Assembly: GCF_036169555.1 (NCBI RefSeq)
Contig: NZ_CP108032.1
Location: forward strand, 5,766,001-5,830,000
Length of the DNA: 64,000 nucleotides
Origin: Streptomyces sp. NBC_00306
GTDB taxonomy: Bacteria; Actinomycetota; Actinomycetes; Streptomycetales; Streptomycetaceae
Direction of reading: 5' to 3'
Every line of letters begins with the position of its first letter. The first letter of the stretch is position 1. Under the pieces are notes generated by a model. It did no database searches and was not told where the DNA came from. It was given only the letters and a program-made list of their open reading frames with translations. The translations under genes were made by a program, and so were the position numbers. Positions 17,073 through 25,521 of this stretch are shown one piece after another.

Positions 17073-17495
17073 TCAGTGCAGGAGACTTCCCTGAAGCTCG
17101 GCGCGCAGGTCCGGCGTGAGGACGCTGCCCGCGCGGTCGACGAGAAGGGCCATCTCGTAGCCGACGAGGCCGATGTCGCACTCGGGGTGTGCGAGCACTG
17201 CCAGCGACGAGCCGTCGGAGACGGACATCAGGAAGAGGAACCCCCGTTCCATTTCGACGACCGTCTGGCTGACGGGTCCCCCTTCGAAGATCCGGGACGC
17301 CCCCGCGGTCAGCGAGGTCAGGCCGGATGCGACAGCCGCCAGCTGGTCGGCGCGGTCGCGGGGAAACCCTTCGGACATCGCCAGCAGAAGACCGTCGGCG
17401 GAGACCACCACCGTGTGCGACACCCCAGGGGTGTTGTCCACGAAATTGGTGATCAACCAGTTCAGATTTTGCGCCGCCTGGCTCATCGGGCTCAA
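17073..17495 (-). CDS. cvnB: Conservon 2 roadblock/LC7 protein CvnB
   Basis: The 140-residue product is almost the same as the conservon 1 CvnB in the LC7 core (SQAAQNLNWLITNFVDN; VVEMERGFLFLMSVSDG; GLVGYEMALLVDRAG). The best-spaced start after AGGAG is TTG 17495, directly abutting the cvnA TAG stop. The in-frame ATG lies three codons later (17486). In copy 1 the same position is GTG, so a weak start in this place is conserved. Probable adaptor between CvnA and CvnD. Confidence 0.9.
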   Translation of the reverse strand: MSPMSQAAQNLNWLITNFVDNTPGVSHTVVVSADGLLLAMSEGFPRDRADQLAAVASGLTSLTAGASRIFEGGPVSQTVVEMERGFLFLMSVSDGSSLAVLAHPECDIGLVGYEMALLVDRAGSVLTPDLRAELQGSLLH

Positions 17496-20400
17496 CTATC
17501 GCTCCTGCTGGTGAGTGGGGCCGAGGTTGAAGCTGCCGGTCGTCGAGTTCTGCTGACGGCCCTGCTGAATGCCACGACGGAGGTTGGTCAGCCGGCCGCG
17601 TACGTCGTTCGGCGCACGGGAGACCTGCGGACCTGCTTGGGTGTTCTGTTCCTGCGCGGTTCCCGCGACGAGATTGGCTCGCGGGACCCGGCGGGGCAGA
17701 CCTGATGTGGTGACGCCGCCGGCCGCGGGCTTCCTGACCCGCTCGGCCTGGCGCACCAGCTCGTCATTGGGGGAGGAGCGCCAGCCGCCACCGTTGGTGC
17801 TCTGCCCGTTGTGCGGTGCCGCGGCAGGGGTGCGCTGCGGCATCGGCGGGGCGGGGCGCTCCGCGGACTGCTGCGGAACGGGGGCGGGCGACGCGGGCCG
17901 GGACGGCTCCTGCTCCTCGGACCGGCCCTGCGGGCCGCCGTGGAACCAGTTCGTCTCGAGCGTGTCGTACAGCGGAGTACGGCCGTCGCCGGGGCCGGTC
18001 GCCGGCGGCAGCGCCTCGGGCTGCGGCTGCGGCGGCAGGGCGTTGGGCCGGCGCGGGCCGTAGTCGCCGTTCTGGGCGGCCTCGCGGCGCGGTGCCGGAG
18101 CACGGCCCGGAGCGGGCGGCTGGGGAGCCCCGAGGTCGGGACGGGCGAACTGCCCGGTGGACGCGGGGTCCTGGGACGGGCCGCCCTGCGAGCCGTTGCG
18201 CGGCGGCTGGAAACCGCCACCGGACGTCTGACCGGCCGGGGAGGTCGGGCCGAACACGTCCGGTCGGACGAACTGCCCGGTGGACGAGCCGGAACCCGCA
18301 CCGCGCTGCGGCGGAGGAGCGTTGAAGTCGGGACGTGCGAACTCCGCCGTGGCGGCGGCGCCGCGGTCGTTGTCCTCGTGACCGCGCGGCGCGTCCGCCG
18401 GACGCTGGTTGCGCGCGGGCGGCTGCTCGCTGCCCCAGCTGGTGGACGGCGGACGCTGCGGGCCACCGGCACCGGGGAGTTCGGCGCGCGGACCGCCGGG
18501 CAGCTGCTTGCCGCGGTCGCCGGAGCCCTGGGAGAAGCCCTCCGAGCGGGATTCGCCGCGGGCCGGAGCGTTCTGAGCACCACGGCCGGCACCCGAGCCG
18601 AAGGCGCCGGCGAGGCCGCCGCCCTGCCGGCCCTGACCGGGCTGACCCTGGCCGGGACCGCCGTCGCGGCCGGGAAGCGCGGCACGCGGAGCCGAACCGG
18701 CCCCGACCTGACCGCGCGGAGCGCCCGTGCCGATCCGGCCGCCCGTGGGAGCACCGGCACCGCCGGGGCCGCCACCGAGGCCGGGACGGCTGCCGCCGCC
18801 CGCGCCACCGAGGCCGGGACGGCTGCCGCCGCCCGCGCCACCGGGACCGCCGCCGGGACGGCCGCCGAGTCCCGCGGGACCGCCGGCACCCGGGGGAACG
18901 GCACCCTGGCCGTTGCCCGGACCGCCGGGGGAGCCGGGAGCCTTCTTGCCGCCGTGGGCGACGTCGACGGGCAGCATGACCAGTGCGGTCGTGCCGCCGG
19001 AGTCGGACGGGCGGAGCTGGATACGGATGCCGTGTCGCAGGGACAGGCGGCCGACCACGAACAGACCCATGCGGCGGGAGACCGAGACGTCCACGGTGGG
19101 CGGCGACGCCAGCCGCTCGTTGATCGCGGCGAGGTCCTCGGGGGAGAGGCCGATGCCGGTGTCGTGGATCTCGACCAGCACGCGGCCGTCGGGCAGTGCG
19201 TGACCGGTGACGCGGACCTTCGTCTGCGGGGAGGAGAACGACGTCGCGTTCTCCAGCAGCTCCGCGAGGAGGTGCACGAGGTCGTTGACGACGCGTCCGG
19301 CGACCTCGGTCGCCGGGACCGCGGCCAGTTCGATGCGCTCGTACTGCTCCACCTCGGAGGCGGCGGCACGGAGCACGTCGACCAGCGGGACCGGCCGGGT
19401 CCACCGGCGGCCCGGCTCCTCGCCCGCGAGGACGAGAAGGTTTTCGCCGTTCCGGCGCATACGGGTCGCGAGGTGGTCCAGCTTGAAGAGGGAGGACAGC
19501 TGGTCCGGGTCGGCCTCGCGGGACTCCAGTTCGGAGATGAGCGAGAGCTGACGCTGGATGAGGCCCTGGGAACGGCGCGAGAGGTTGGTGAACATCGCGT
19601 TGACGTTGCCTCGCAGGAGGGCCTGCTCGGCGGCCAGACGGACGGCCTCGCGGTGCACGTCGTCGAAGGCCGCGGCCACCTTGCCGATCTCGTCCCGGGA
19701 GTGCACACCGACGGACTCGACCGAGGTGTCCACGTCCTGCGGGTCGGACTCGGAGAGCTGCTTGACCAGGTCCGGCAGACGGTCCTGGGCGACCTTGGTC
19801 GCGGTGTCCTGGAGCCGGCGCAGCGAGCGGATCATGGACCGGGCCACGACGAAGGCGCCGACGAGCGAGACACCGAGGACGAGCAGGATCAGCGCACCGT
19901 TGATGATCGCGTCGCGCTGCGACTCCTCGCGCAGTTCACGTGCCTTGGCCTCCATCTGGCCGAGCAGCGTGGACTCGATGACACGCATGGCCTGGATACG
20001 GACGCCGTAGTCGTCGGTCCAGTCCAGGAAGGAGCGCTCGGTCTGGCTGGCCAGACCGTTGCTGTTGTCGAGGACGCGCTTGGCGTACTTCTCGGAGGCC
20101 TCGATGGTCGGGTTGCCGTTGTCCAGCGGGTCCGTGAGCTCCTGGGCGTTGCCGCCGGAGGACTCGTAGACCGACTCGAAGGCGGCCAGCGAGGACTCGC
20201 CGTTCTCGAGAGCGGCCTTGCCGTAGAGGCGGTCGTTCTCCTCGAGGCCCTTGCCCTTGGAGCCGCTGCCGCCGGGAAGCGCGGCGGCGATGATCGCGCG
20301 CTGCATGGAGGCGTACTCCTTGGCGGACGAGAACGCCGCCAGCGCGCGGGTGCGCTTGATCATCTCCGGGCTGCTGGTGGCCTGCGCCATGTCCTGCGAC

Positions 20401-21110
20401 AGGCTCAGCAGCGACTCGATGAGCCGGTGGTAGTTCTCGACCGTGAGGGAGTGCGGGCGGCCCGTCTGGTAGGCCGTCTCGCGGATGGAGCCGAGGTTGT
20501 TGACCTGGACGGCGATCTGGTTCGCGTTGGCCCGGATGCTCTCGAGCGCGTCGTCCTTGTCCGTGTTGGGGATGTCACGGGTGGCTTCGAGGAAGGCCTT
20601 CCGGGCGCGGTCCGTCACCGTGCGCGGACCGGTGACCTTGAAGTCGGTCGCGTCGGGGTTGTTCGCCAGCGGGCCGGCCGTCAGGTCCCGCTCCGCCTGG
20701 AGCGCCTGGGCGAGGTCGGTCGCCTGCTTGGTCATGTTGGTGAGCAGCTGCATGTGATCCAGCTGCTTCATGTCCGCCATGGACTCGTTGATACGGAGTC
20801 CACCCAGCGTGGTGGCCGCGACGACCGGCAGGGTCAGCAGGGAGACGAGTCTCGTGCTGATGCGCCAGTTGCGCAGAGCTATTCGTGAGCCGGTGTCCGT
20901 CGGGCTCTTCGCCTTCGGCGGGGCCTTGGGCCCGTCGCCTCCGGACGAAGCGGCGCCGGGGCGTGCGGCACGGTCACCGCTGTCGCCGGGGGATGCCGGA
21001 TCTGCCTTGTGGGTGTGCTGGGCGTGCTGGGGCGAGGAGCCGCGGTCGGTCCCGCCGCGCGGCTCCTGTTCCGCCGCAGCGCTGCCATCCCTCTTGAAAC
21101 GTCCCTGCAC
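17496..21110 (-). CDS. cvnA: Conservon 2 sensor histidine-kinase-like protein CvnA
   Basis: The product is 1204 residues with GTG start at 21110, so that translation begins QGRFKRDGS. Longer readings would enter a low-quality frame. It has a Pro/Gly/Ala-rich leader of about 75 residues, TM1 about 87-105, a long helical extracellular domain and TM2 (IINGALILLVLGVSLVGAFVVA). HAMP and HATPase_c follow (LLAELLENATSF; DTGIGL; MGLFVVGRLSLRHGIR). The disordered tail is Gly/Pro/Arg-rich, contains a 33-bp tandem repeat, three FxRPDxxxP-like motifs and the same terminal block as CvnA of conservon 1. Ligand unknown. Confidence 0.92.
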   Translation of the reverse strand: MQGRFKRDGSAAAEQEPRGGTDRGSSPQHAQHTHKADPASPGDSGDRAARPGAASSGGDGPKAPPKAKSPTDTGSRIALRNWRISTRLVSLLTLPVVAATTLGGLRINESMADMKQLDHMQLLTNMTKQATDLAQALQAERDLTAGPLANNPDATDFKVTGPRTVTDRARKAFLEATRDIPNTDKDDALESIRANANQIAVQVNNLGSIRETAYQTGRPHSLTVENYHRLIESLLSLSQDMAQATSSPEMIKRTRALAAFSSAKEYASMQRAIIAAALPGGSGSKGKGLEENDRLYGKAALENGESSLAAFESVYESSGGNAQELTDPLDNGNPTIEASEKYAKRVLDNSNGLASQTERSFLDWTDDYGVRIQAMRVIESTLLGQMEAKARELREESQRDAIINGALILLVLGVSLVGAFVVARSMIRSLRRLQDTATKVAQDRLPDLVKQLSESDPQDVDTSVESVGVHSRDEIGKVAAAFDDVHREAVRLAAEQALLRGNVNAMFTNLSRRSQGLIQRQLSLISELESREADPDQLSSLFKLDHLATRMRRNGENLLVLAGEEPGRRWTRPVPLVDVLRAAASEVEQYERIELAAVPATEVAGRVVNDLVHLLAELLENATSFSSPQTKVRVTGHALPDGRVLVEIHDTGIGLSPEDLAAINERLASPPTVDVSVSRRMGLFVVGRLSLRHGIRIQLRPSDSGGTTALVMLPVDVAHGGKKAPGSPGGPGNGQGAVPPGAGGPAGLGGRPGGGPGGAGGGSRPGLGGAGGGSRPGLGGGPGGAGAPTGGRIGTGAPRGQVGAGSAPRAALPGRDGGPGQGQPGQGRQGGGLAGAFGSGAGRGAQNAPARGESRSEGFSQGSGDRGKQLPGGPRAELPGAGGPQRPPSTSWGSEQPPARNQRPADAPRGHEDNDRGAAATAEFARPDFNAPPPQRGAGSGSSTGQFVRPDVFGPTSPAGQTSGGGFQPPRNGSQGGPSQDPASTGQFARPDLGAPQPPAPGRAPAPRREAAQNGDYGPRRPNALPPQPQPEALPPATGPGDGRTPLYDTLETNWFHGGPQGRSEEQEPSRPASPAPVPQQSAERPAPPMPQRTPAAAPHNGQSTNGGGWRSSPNDELVRQAERVRKPAAGGVTTSGLPRRVPRANLVAGTAQEQNTQAGPQVSRAPNDVRGRLTNLRRGIQQGRQQNSTTGSFNLGPTHQQER
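18771..18846. repeat. 33-bp tandem repeat inside the cvnA (conservon 2) tail
   Basis: Two exact 33-base units (18771-18803 and 18804-18836) plus a partial third encode repeated Gly-Gly-Gly-Ser-Arg-Pro-Gly-Leu-Gly-Gly segments. The frame is kept, so copy number can vary without breaking the protein. Confidence 0.85.
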
Positions 21111-21691
21111 TAGCGTCGCAACCTCTGGACCAGGCGTCCCACCGCGAGCGGCGGGACGGTGTCGGCGTCGGTGAGGGGCGCGAAGGCGCCCCTTTTGTTG
21201 GTCGTTGAGTGACCGGCGCTTCTCCCCCTTCTCCGCCGCTGCCCGGCGCTGCGTTGCGCCCGTTGCGCGCCGGCCTGAAGCCGCGGCGGTGCGTGGAATT
21301 CCAGCACAGTGCCGGATCTCCAACAAGGGCCGCGTACCGGGCTGTGACCTGGATGACACGGTGTAAGCGCCGTGTCACAAGACGTAGAAGCCGTTCCCGG
21401 AGAAAAAGGGGCATTCCGCTACGAGTCAACTGGGGGCGAAGGCTCCCCAGTCGCCATGATCAGGAGCGGAATGGCTGGTTCAGCTATGCAATGTCCGTTT
21501 CACTCTGGACGATTCATAGTCCGCATTGCCCGGATTGCCCGCCCGCTGGTGAGGAAACTCACACCTAGATCGCGGACTTGGACACCCCTCCCAGGGGAAT
21601 TGGATGTTTAGCCTGGCGCTTTACAGGGATGGGTAATCCGTCAACCGCCGCTCACCGAGCGGCCGTACGCCGACAAGGTCTGAAACCACCG
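21111..21691. other. Non-coding stretch upstream of conservon 2
   Basis: 581 bases without a convincing gene. It should hold the cvn2 promoter (minus strand) and the promoter of the small gene at 21692 (plus strand). It contains a perfect inverted repeat, TGACACGG (21354-21361) and CCGTGTCA (21370-21377), eight bases apart. A less GC-rich section covers about 21440-21640. No sigma factor consensus could be fixed. Confidence 0.5.
21354..21377. promoter_or_regulatory. Inverted repeat upstream of cvnA (conservon 2), possible operator
   Basis: TGACACGG and CCGTGTCA form a perfect 8-bp inverted repeat with an 8-base gap, about 245 bases upstream of the cvnA start. Arm and gap size suit a dimeric regulator. 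Confidence 0.35.
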
Positions 21692-21862
21692 ATGAAGACG
21701 ATGATGTTCCGCAACATAGCCAACCCCCGGCGCACCACTCTCGCCCACCTCAAGGATGCGGACGAACTCCAGACGCTGGAGCAGCAGGAGCACTCGCTCG
21801 ATCTTCCCACGCAGACGGCCAACCCCCGCCGTACGGTCCTGATGGACGCCCCCGCAGCGTAA
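21692..21862 (+). CDS. Small protein with two ANPRRT motifs, function unknown
   Basis: A 56-residue reading frame with strongly GC-biased third positions, so likely translated. Two short repeats frame it: IANPRRTTL near the start and TANPRRTVL near the end. The centre is acidic and helical (LKDADELQTLEQQEHSLDL). No signal peptide or Cys. ATG at 21692; internal ATGs at 21701 and 21704 are alternatives, and the only SD-like AAGG lies about 14 bases upstream. It precedes the FAH-family gene by 86 bases in the same direction. Not recognised as a known family. Confidence 0.6.
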   Translation: MKTMMFRNIANPRRTTLAHLKDADELQTLEQQEHSLDLPTQTANPRRTVLMDAPAA

Positions 21863-21948
21863 TGCGCGAGGCGGGAGCCCCCTACCGCGTTAGCCTGAAG
21901 CGTCAGACGCCAGCAGCGTAAGAAGTAGTAGAGGGGCATCCGCATCCC

Positions 21949-22725
21949 GTGCGCATCGCCAGATTCTCCATCGACGGGAATGTCGCCTTCGGCGCGGTCG
22001 AGGGCGACAGCCCGGACGAGCTCGTCCTCGACATCATCAAGGGCATCCCGTTCGCGGAGTTCGAGCTCTCCGGCACCAAGGTCCCCCTGAGCAAGGTCCG
22101 CCTGCTGCCGCCGGTGCTCCCCAGCAAGGTCGTGGCCTTCGGCCGCAACTACGCGGAGCACGCGGCAGAGCTCGGCCACGAGGTCCCCGACGCGCCGTTC
22201 GCCTTCCTGAAGCCCTCCACCTCGGTGATCGGCTCCGGCGACGACATCGCGTACCCCTCGTTCTCCCAGGAGCTCCACCACGAGGCCGAACTCGCCGTCG
22301 TGATCGGCCGGCTGTGCCGCGAGGTCCCGCGCGAGCGGGTCAAGGACGTCATCCTCGGCTACACCTGCGCCAACGACGTCACCGCCCGCGATGTGCAGAA
22401 GCGCGAGAAGCAGTGGGCGAGGGCCAAGGGCTTCGACACCGCGTGCCCGCTCGGCCCCTGGGTGGAGACCGACCTCGACCCCCACGACCTCGCCATCCAG
22501 TGCACGGTCAACGGAGAACAGCGCCAGCTCGGCCGGACGAGCCAGATGATCCACTCCATCGAGGACCTGATCGTCAACATCACCGAGGCCATGACGCTGC
22601 TCCCGGGCGACGTCATCCTCACGGGCACCCCCGCGGGGGTCGGCCCCCTCAACGTCGGCGACGAGGTCGCCGTCACCGTCCAAGGTATCGGCACTCTCGC
22701 CAACAAGGTGATCAAGCGTGGCTAA
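21949..22725 (+). CDS. Fumarylacetoacetate hydrolase family protein
   Basis: FAH-fold protein of 258 residues, GTG start. The metal-binding set is present: HHEAELAVVIG supplies the paired Glu, and GYTCANDVTARDVQ supplies the Asp. KVVAFGRNYAEHAAELG and GDVILTGTPAGVGPLNVGDEV are family signatures. Members include acylpyruvases, oxaloacetate decarboxylases and hydratases; the precise reaction cannot be assigned. The frame overlaps gltX by 8 bases, so the two are probably co-translated. The pairing of FAH and gltX is common in actinobacteria. Confidence 0.9.
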   Translation: MRIARFSIDGNVAFGAVEGDSPDELVLDIIKGIPFAEFELSGTKVPLSKVRLLPPVLPSKVVAFGRNYAEHAAELGHEVPDAPFAFLKPSTSVIGSGDDIAYPSFSQELHHEAELAVVIGRLCREVPRERVKDVILGYTCANDVTARDVQKREKQWARAKGFDTACPLGPWVETDLDPHDLAIQCTVNGEQRQLGRTSQMIHSIEDLIVNITEAMTLLPGDVILTGTPAGVGPLNVGDEVAVTVQGIGTLANKVIKRG

Positions 22726-24193
22726 CGCGAATGTCCGCGTACGTTTCTGTCCCTCCCCGACCGGCAACCCCCACGTGGGTCTGGTCCGCACCGCCCTGTT
22801 CAACTGGGCCTTCGCCCGGCACAACGGCGGCACCATGGTCTTCCGTATCGAGGACACGGACGCGGCCCGCGACTCGGAGGAGTCCTACACCCAGCTGCTC
22901 GACTCGATGCGCTGGCTCGGCCTGGACTGGGACGAGGGCCCCGAGACCGGCGGCCCGCACGAGCCCTACCGTCAGTCCCAGCGGATGGACATCTACCGCG
23001 ACGTCGCCGAGAAGCTGAAGGCCGGCGGTTACGCCTACGAGTGCTTCTGCACCGCCGTCGAGCTGGAGGCCCGACGCGACGCGGCCCGCCTCGCCGGCAA
23101 GCCCTCGGGCTACGACGGCACCTGCCGCAACCTCCCCGCCGAGCGCATCGCCCGCTACAAGGAGGAGGGCCGCCCCGCGATCGTCCGGTTCCGGATGCCC
23201 GACGAGCCGATCACCTTCACGGACCTGGTCCGCGGCGAGCTGACCTTCACGCCCGACAACGTGCCGGACTACGGCATCGTCCGGGCCAACGGCGCCCCGC
23301 TCTACACGCTCGTCAACCCGATCGACGACGCGCTGATGGAGATCACCCACGTCCTGCGCGGCGAGGACCTGCTCTCCTCCACCCCGCGGCAGATCGCGCT
23401 CTACAAGGCGCTGATCGAGCTGGGCATCGCCCAGCAGATCCCGGCCTTCGGCCACCTGCCGTACGTGATGGGCGAGGGCAACAAGAAGCTCTCCAAGCGC
23501 GACCCGCAGGCGAACCTCAACCTCTACCGCGAGCGCGGGTTCCTCCCCGAGGGTCTGCTCAACTATCTCTCGCTGCTCGGCTGGTCCTTCTCGGCCGACC
23601 AGGACGTCTTCTCCATCCCGGAGATGGTGGAGAAGTTCGACATCTCCGAGGTCAACGCCAACCCGGCGCGCTTCGACCTGAAGAAGGCCGAGGCGATCAA
23701 CGCGGACCACATCCGCATGCTGGACGTGAAGGCGTTCACCGAGGCCTGCCGCCCCTGGCTCCAGGCCCCGCACGCGGCCTGGACGCCGGAGCAGTTCGAC
23801 GAGTCCCGCTGGCAGGCGATCGCCCCGCACGCGCAGACCCGCGTCACGGTGCTCTCCGACATCACCGCCAACGTCGACTTCCTGTTCCTGGACGCCCCCG
23901 TCGAGGACGAGGCGTCGTGGACCAAGGCGATGAAGGAGGGCTCGGACGCGCTGCTGCGGACGGCCCGCGAGAAGCTGGAGGCCGCGGACTGGAGCAGCGC
24001 CGACTCCCTCAAGGAGGCGGTCCTGGCCGCGGGCGAGGCCCATGGCCTCAAGCTCGGCAAGGCGCAGGCCCCGGTCCGCGTCGCGGTCACCGGCCGCACG
24101 GTCGGTCTGCCGCTCTTCGAATCGCTGGAGATCCTGGGGCGGGAGAAGACGCTCGCCCGGATCGACGCCGCGCTGGCGAAGCTCACCGCCTAG
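22718..24193 (+). CDS. gltX: Glutamyl-tRNA synthetase
   Basis: Class I aminoacyl-tRNA synthetase of 491 residues. The HIGH-type motif is GNPHVGLVRTALFNW (near residue 18) and the KMSKS-type motif is KKLSKRDP (near residue 250). FRIEDTD and EDLLSSTPRQI are GluRS signatures. The C-terminal helical part (about 330-491) is the anticodon-binding domain. It charges tRNA-Glu, and in bacteria lacking GlnRS also tRNA-Gln for later amidation. The Gln and Glu tRNA cluster lies 0.8 kb downstream. GTG start overlapping the FAH gene by 8 bases. Confidence 0.97.
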   Translation: MANANVRVRFCPSPTGNPHVGLVRTALFNWAFARHNGGTMVFRIEDTDAARDSEESYTQLLDSMRWLGLDWDEGPETGGPHEPYRQSQRMDIYRDVAEKLKAGGYAYECFCTAVELEARRDAARLAGKPSGYDGTCRNLPAERIARYKEEGRPAIVRFRMPDEPITFTDLVRGELTFTPDNVPDYGIVRANGAPLYTLVNPIDDALMEITHVLRGEDLLSSTPRQIALYKALIELGIAQQIPAFGHLPYVMGEGNKKLSKRDPQANLNLYRERGFLPEGLLNYLSLLGWSFSADQDVFSIPEMVEKFDISEVNANPARFDLKKAEAINADHIRMLDVKAFTEACRPWLQAPHAAWTPEQFDESRWQAIAPHAQTRVTVLSDITANVDFLFLDAPVEDEASWTKAMKEGSDALLRTAREKLEAADWSSADSLKEAVLAAGEAHGLKLGKAQAPVRVAVTGRTVGLPLFESLEILGREKTLARIDAALAKLTA

Positions 24194-24202
24194 GGTCGGA
24201 CC

Positions 24203-24922
24203 ATGCCGATCCGCGCGGTCCTCTGGGACATCGACGACACGATCTTCGACTACTGCAGCGCCGACCGCGCCGGCATGATGCGGCACCTGCGGACCGAGGG
24301 CCTGGCCGACGGATACTCCTCCGTCGACCAGGCCCTCGGGCGTTGGCGCGAGGTCACCGCCCTGCACTGGGCGCGCTTCTCCGCGGGGGAGGTGGGCTGG
24401 CAGGAGCAGCGGCGTGATCGCGTACGGATGTTCACCGGGCTGCCCCTGAGCGATCCCGAGGCCGACGCCTGGTTCGACCGGTACATCGTTCACTACGAGG
24501 CCGCGTGGTCCCTCTTCCCGGACGCCGTGCCCGCCCTCGACCTGCTGGCGGGGGAGTACCGGCACGCGGTCCTGTCGAACTCCTCGCTCCACAACCAGGA
24601 GCGCAAGCTGCGGGTGCTCGGTGTGCGGGACCGGTTCGAGGTGCTGCTGTGCGCCGCCGAGCTGGGGTTCTCCAAACCCGCCGCCGAGGCCTTCCACGCC
24701 GGCTGCGACGCGCTCGGTCTGCCGCCCGACGAGGTGCTCTACGTCGGCGATCAGCCGGACATCGACGCCCGCGGTGCGATCGACGCGGGACTCGCCGCGG
24801 TCTGGCTGGACCGGACCGGTGTGGGAGGCCGTCCCGAGCTGATCCGGATCACCGGCCTCGGGGAGCTTCCCGGCCTGCTGCGCGGGGAATCCCGTTTTGG
24901 AGCGCCGGACACCTTCAGGTAA
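24203..24922 (+). CDS. HAD-family hydrolase
   Basis: Haloacid-dehalogenase-superfamily phosphatase of 239 residues. Motif I is WDIDDTIFDY, where Asp-x-Asp gives nucleophile and acid/base. Motif II is LSNSS, motif III is the Lys in GFSKPAAEAF, and motif IV is YVGDQPDIDARGA. A helical cap lies between I and II. Substrate unknown; phosphoglycolate- or nucleotide-phosphatase-like activity is typical. It starts 9 bases after gltX, so is likely in the same operon. The 7-bp hairpin at 24985 follows. Confidence 0.9.
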   Translation: MPIRAVLWDIDDTIFDYCSADRAGMMRHLRTEGLADGYSSVDQALGRWREVTALHWARFSAGEVGWQEQRRDRVRMFTGLPLSDPEADAWFDRYIVHYEAAWSLFPDAVPALDLLAGEYRHAVLSNSSLHNQERKLRVLGVRDRFEVLLCAAELGFSKPAAEAFHAGCDALGLPPDEVLYVGDQPDIDARGAIDAGLAAVWLDRTGVGGRPELIRITGLGELPGLLRGESRFGAPDTFR

Positions 24923-24984
24923 TGTTCTTCCTGCGCCGCCCGAGAAGGCCGAAAGGCCCGCTCGGACAGTGCGAATCAAACAAA

Positions 24985-25003
24985 AACCCCCAGGTCGGGG
25001 GTT
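24985..25003 (+). terminator. Terminator after the HAD gene
   Basis: AACCCCC/GGGGGTT 7-bp stem with a 5-base loop, followed by GAGTTTT, just before the first tRNA. Confidence 0.6.
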
Positions 25004-25012
25004 GAGTTTTGA

Positions 25013-25084
25013 TGGCCTATGGTGTAATTGGCAGCACGACGGTTTCTGGTTCCGTTAGTCTAGGTTCGAGTCCTGGTAGGCCAG
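25013..25084 (+). tRNA. tRNA-Gln (CTG)
   Basis: 72-base cloverleaf. Acceptor TGGCCTA pairs TAGGCCA, discriminator G, anticodon loop TTCTGGT gives CTG, T-arm GGTTCGAGTCC. CCA is not encoded. Confidence 0.95.
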
Positions 25085-25105
25085 CTCGCAGAGCTCATCT
25101 GCATC

Positions 25106-25178
25106 GCCCCCGTTGTGTAGCGGCCTAGCACGCTGCCCTCTCAAGGCAGTAGCGCCGGTTCGAATCCGGTCGGGGGTA
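25106..25178 (+). tRNA. tRNA-Glu (CTC), copy 1
   Basis: 73 bases. Acceptor GCCCCCG pairs CGGGGGT with one G-T; loop CTCTCAA gives anticodon CTC. The anticodon stem uses CTGCC/GGCAG, whereas the other two copies use CCGCC/GGCGG, a compensated change. Confidence 0.95.
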
Positions 25179-25261
25179 CAGATCCATCCTGCTGATCATC
25201 AGGGTCGCTCCCGATGACCGCGCAGTGACATCACCCGGCCCCGCCGGGTGGGATCGCTAGG

Positions 25262-25334
25262 GCCCCCGTTGTGTAGCGGCCTAGCACGCCGCCCTCTCAA
25301 GGCGGTAGCGCCGGTTCGAATCCGGTCGGGGGTA
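25262..25334 (+). tRNA. tRNA-Glu (CTC), copy 2
   Basis: 73 bases, same fold as copy 1 with a CCGCC/GGCGG anticodon stem. Appears identical to copy 3. Confidence 0.95.
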
Positions 25335-25346
25335 CGTAAGTCACCA

Positions 25347-25418
25347 TGGCCTATGGTGTAATTGGCAACACTACGGTTTCTGGTACCGTCATTCTAGGTT
25401 CGAGTCCTGGTAGGCCAG
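25347..25418 (+). tRNA. tRNA-Gln (CTG), second copy
   Basis: 72 bases; anticodon CTG in TTCTGGT. Differs from the first copy at several D-arm, anticodon-stem-edge and variable-region positions but keeps all stems. Confidence 0.93.
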
Positions 25419-25439
25419 CTCGCGGAGCTCATCCGCAAG

Positions 25440-25512
25440 GCCCCCGTTGTGTAGCGGCCTAGCACGCCGCCCTCTCAAGGCGGTAGCGCCGGTTCGAATC
25501 CGGTCGGGGGTA
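25440..25512 (+). tRNA. tRNA-Glu (CTC), copy 3
   Basis: 73 bases, appears identical to copy 2. The tract between the Gln and Glu genes resembles that after the first Gln gene, so the Gln-Glu pair looks duplicated. Confidence 0.95.
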
Positions 25513-25521
25513 CAAACGAAA

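Noticed and set aside
17811..20888. 1025-codon open frame antisense to cvnA of conservon 2
   Set aside because: Shadow of the sensor gene; no domains and no SD.
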